64,000 bases of DNA from Halobellus sp. LT62 (GTDB lineage Archaea; Halobacteriota; Halobacteria; Halobacteriales; Haloferacaceae). Positions within the stretch are counted from its first letter, which is position 1, and the number at the start of each line of letters is the position of its first letter. Below are positions 62,274-64,000 of the stretch, one piece after another. The notes beneath the pieces were generated by a model. That model worked only from the letters and a program-made list of their open reading frames with translations, ran no database searches and had not been told where the DNA came from. The position numbers and the translations under genes are program-made. Where the stretch lies: contig NZ_JAYEZO010000001.1 of the NCBI RefSeq assembly GCF_037031285.1, forward strand, positions 1,178,001-1,242,000, read 5' to 3'.

Positions 62274-63056
62274 TCAGTTACCGTTGTGGATCGTCCTGAG
62301 TCGCTCTCCGATTGTTGCGTCGATGGAGTTGAGGTCACCACCAACACGGAGGATCTGATATCCTCTCCGTTCTGCCTCCGCTATCGATTTTGTGTCGTTC
62401 CTGATTCCACCCAACGGGACATCGGCAGCAATACACGCGTCTTCAATGGCCTTAATCTGGTTGTTTACTTCGGGATGGTCCTTCTCTGACGGATGGTTCA
62501 TTTGCACCGAAAGGTCCGACGGGCCAATGAAGACGAATCCCAGCTTGGGGACGTCAAGGATTGCTTCGAGATCGTCGATAGCGGTCGTCTTCTCGATCAT
62601 CACACCGAGACAGACTTCCTGGTCCTCGGTTTGGATGTAGTTTTCAGCTGTCCCCCAACTACTGGACCGACCGCTTGCTTTCCCACGTTCTCCAGGTTGA
62701 CTGCCGTAGATAAATCGCGTTGCTTCGACTGCTTCGCGGACTTCGTCTGCAGAATCCACACGTGGGATGAGCAGATTCCGCACGCCCGCATCCAAGACCT
62801 TCCTGATAAGCGATGGATCCCCGTTCGGGATCCGAACGAACAGTTCCGTTCCCCCGACTTCAGCGGCGCGGGTGAGGTCTTCGAACACCCGACTGTCCCA
62901 CGGACTGGGTCCCATATGTTCGAAGTCAAGCCAGACGAAATCGACACCCAACTCACCGAAGACCTCGATGACAGTCGGTGAGAACGTCGACGCGCGTGCT
63001 CCATAAACGGTACCACCGTCTTCGATCTTTCGACGAAGGCTGTTGCTCTGATCCAT
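62274..63056 (-). CDS. HpcH/HpaI family aldolase
   Basis: A 260-residue metal-dependent class II aldolase of the HpaI group. It has DFVWLDFEHMGPSPWD, the VRIPNGDPSLIRKVLDAGV repeat, LIPRVDSADEVREAV, the GVMIEKTTAIDDL metal-ligand region and FIGPSDLSVQM. HpaI cleaves 4-hydroxy-2-oxo acids to pyruvate and an aldehyde, for example at the end of meta-cleavage pathways for aromatic acids. It lies just beyond the tnpB element and before a VOC protein on the same strand. Confidence 0.88.
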   Translation of the reverse strand: MDQSNSLRRKIEDGGTVYGARASTFSPTVIEVFGELGVDFVWLDFEHMGPSPWDSRVFEDLTRAAEVGGTELFVRIPNGDPSLIRKVLDAGVRNLLIPRVDSADEVREAVEATRFIYGSQPGERGKASGRSSSWGTAENYIQTEDQEVCLGVMIEKTTAIDDLEAILDVPKLGFVFIGPSDLSVQMNHPSEKDHPEVNNQIKAIEDACIAADVPLGGIRNDTKSIAEAERRGYQILRVGGDLNSIDATIGERLRTIHNGN

Positions 63057-63143
63057 TCGCAGGTCGACGTCGTTACGCGTTTGTAGTAACTATTTCGGAA
63101 GGTCAGCAAAAACGGAGGTATGGCGTGATACCAGCTATGCAGA

Positions 63144-63509
63144 TTAGTCGTCGTCCGAAACGACTTGGAACCGATTCCCGTCTGGGTCTCTGAAGTTCGT
63201 GATCGTACGACCTGTCTTGTCGACGTCGTACGGCCCCACGATCGAGTCGATATCCGCTTCTTCTAACTGCTCAGAGACCTGTTCGATGTCATCGACTGCG
63301 AAGGCGATGTGATTGATTCCCGGTGTTTCTTCGCCGGAGACCGTATGGATCTCGAAGAGTGGGCCGTCTCCATTAGCAGGGACGTATTCGTAGGATTCTC
63401 CGTGGTGTTCGGTTTGCCGATGCTGCTCGTATCCGAGTTTTTCAAAGAATTCCGCCATCTCTGAAGCATCGCTTACTTCTATCTCAATGTGGTCGATTTC
63501 ACTAATCAC
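63144..63509 (-). CDS. VOC family (glyoxalase/dioxygenase-like) protein
   Basis: A 121-residue single vicinal-oxygen-chelate domain. Likely metal ligands are the His in IDHIEIEV, the Glu in FEIHTVSGEE and the His in INHIAFAV, with FRDPDGNRFQVV at the C-terminus. The family includes glyoxalases, epimerases and extradiol dioxygenases; a single-domain protein of this length is more likely a glyoxalase or isomerase. It is 87 bases upstream of the aldolase gene on the same strand and probably co-transcribed. Confidence 0.82.
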   Translation of the reverse strand: MISEIDHIEIEVSDASEMAEFFEKLGYEQHRQTEHHGESYEYVPANGDGPLFEIHTVSGEETPGINHIAFAVDDIEQVSEQLEEADIDSIVGPYDVDKTGRTITNFRDPDGNRFQVVSDDD

Positions 63510-63605
63510 AGTGTTGTGTGCTGGGTACAGATATTTAAATATTTTTATTAAGTGGTCGGGTGATGTCCAGATTTTGTCAGCGATCTATGCTGGGGCAGTA
63601 AGACT

Positions 63606-63737
63606 TCGGTCGACATTTTCCCGAAAGTTGGTCGGGGCGTATTAGATCATCAAATAAACGTCGGACTCACTGAAGCAGACCTGAATGGAGCTTTACGAAT
63701 TTACGATGAAGATGGTCGAGAGTTCGATATCATCTGA
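63606..63737 (+). pseudogene. Short conserved-looking coding fragment
   Basis: A frame without a start reads VDIFPKVGRGVLDHQINVGL and continues GALRIYDEDGREFDII to TGA 63735-63737. The composition is protein-like, but I cannot name a family. It may be the end of a lost gene. Confidence 0.3.
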
Positions 63738-63796
63738 CCGGGTGACGAGGAACTAGTCAGTCACTGCTATCAAATACGTAGCGATCGGACGAGGGA

Positions 63797-64000
63797 TCAG
63801 ATCGAGGTAACGCGTGCGAAGTTGTCGTCGAGTGCCTGCGCGTCTTCGGGCAGCAGTGCCACGACGAGGAAATCCGCGTAATCGGCGAAGTACTCGACGA
63901 GTCTGGCGATCCGGTCGGAGTCGATCGCTTCCAGCGAGTCCAACAACATAAACGGTACCGTCTCGTGGAGATCGTGGACGAGATAGCCCGCTAGCGCGAA
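63797..64000 (-). CDS. Archaea-specific SMC-related protein, C-terminal part
   Basis: A partial frame that enters from the right edge and stops at 63797-63799 (67 residues visible). PFMLLDSLEAIDSDRIARLVEYFADYADFLVVALLPEDA is the Walker B/D-loop region of haloarchaeal SMC-like ABC ATPases (Sph/archaea-specific SMC-related), with a short VTSI tail. The rest is outside the window. Confidence 0.65.
   Translation of the reverse strand, partial: FALAGYLVHDLHETVPFMLLDSLEAIDSDRIARLVEYFADYADFLVVALLPEDAQALDDNFARVTSI

Noticed and set aside
1-64000. Looked for CRISPR arrays, rRNA genes and complete tRNAs.
   Set aside because: No regularly spaced repeats of 25-40 bases, no rRNA-like conserved blocks and no complete cloverleaf were seen by eye.

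Overview
The window reads as chromosome of a haloarchaeon (class Halobacteria). The proteins are strongly acidic, secreted proteins carry twin-arginine lipoprotein signals, and TATA boxes sit about 25 bases before near-leaderless starts. Several gene families are typical of haloarchaea: halocyanin-type cupredoxin, split GcvP, IclR regulators and an archaea-specific SMC-related protein. All assignments come from reading motifs by eye; no database search was run.

Layout. (1) 0.4-7.3 kb: an aconitase-superfamily dehydratase pair follows a two-gene UGSC-type module (Cys replacing Sec), a thioredoxin-like protein and a thioredoxin reductase, with a universal stress protein nearby. (2) 7.3-12.98 kb: a decayed IS6-type element, an amidase and a run of frameshifted or amber-interrupted haloarchaeal accessory genes. 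(3) 13.1-28.4 kb: a catabolic unit with a metallo-beta-lactamase protein, two acyl-CoA-ligase-like enzymes, three paralogous amidohydrolases, an IclR regulator and a complete ABC importer. A second IS6-type copy sits in the importer's divergent promoter region. (4) 28.7-38.2 kb: accessory genes, a tRNA-Leu 3'-end fragment beside an integrase-like remnant, an intact DtxR / multicopper oxidase / ZIP / cupredoxin metal cluster, an ArdC-like protein and a PATE (a short palindrome-ended mobile element). (5) 38.6-44.3 kb: a complete glycine cleavage operon, gcvT-gcvH-gcvPA-gcvPB-lpd. (6) 44.8-60.1 kb: IclR, four NTF2/SnoaL-fold proteins (three internally duplicated), a second MBL hydrolase, a 3-hydroxyisobutyrate-dehydrogenase-like enzyme, an aldehyde dehydrogenase, a second ABC importer, another IclR and a GcvT-fold protein resembling tetrahydrofolate-dependent aromatic O-demethylases (LigM/DesA). 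(7) 60.3-64 kb: a broken extradiol-dioxygenase-like gene, an IS200/IS605-type tnpB element with a small ribbon-helix-helix gene, an HpcH/HpaI aldolase, a VOC protein and the C-terminus of an SMC-related protein.

Working model (inference): regions 3, 6 and 7 form an archaeal catabolic island for imported, possibly methoxylated aromatic or related carboxylated compounds. The importers would take up substrate, CoA ligases and amidohydrolases would process it, and the LigM-like protein would move methyl groups to the folate pool that the glycine cleavage system also feeds. IclR regulators and a repeated palindromic motif (GTGTAC core) would control it. The island is being reshaped by IS6, tnpB/PATE and integrase-type elements.
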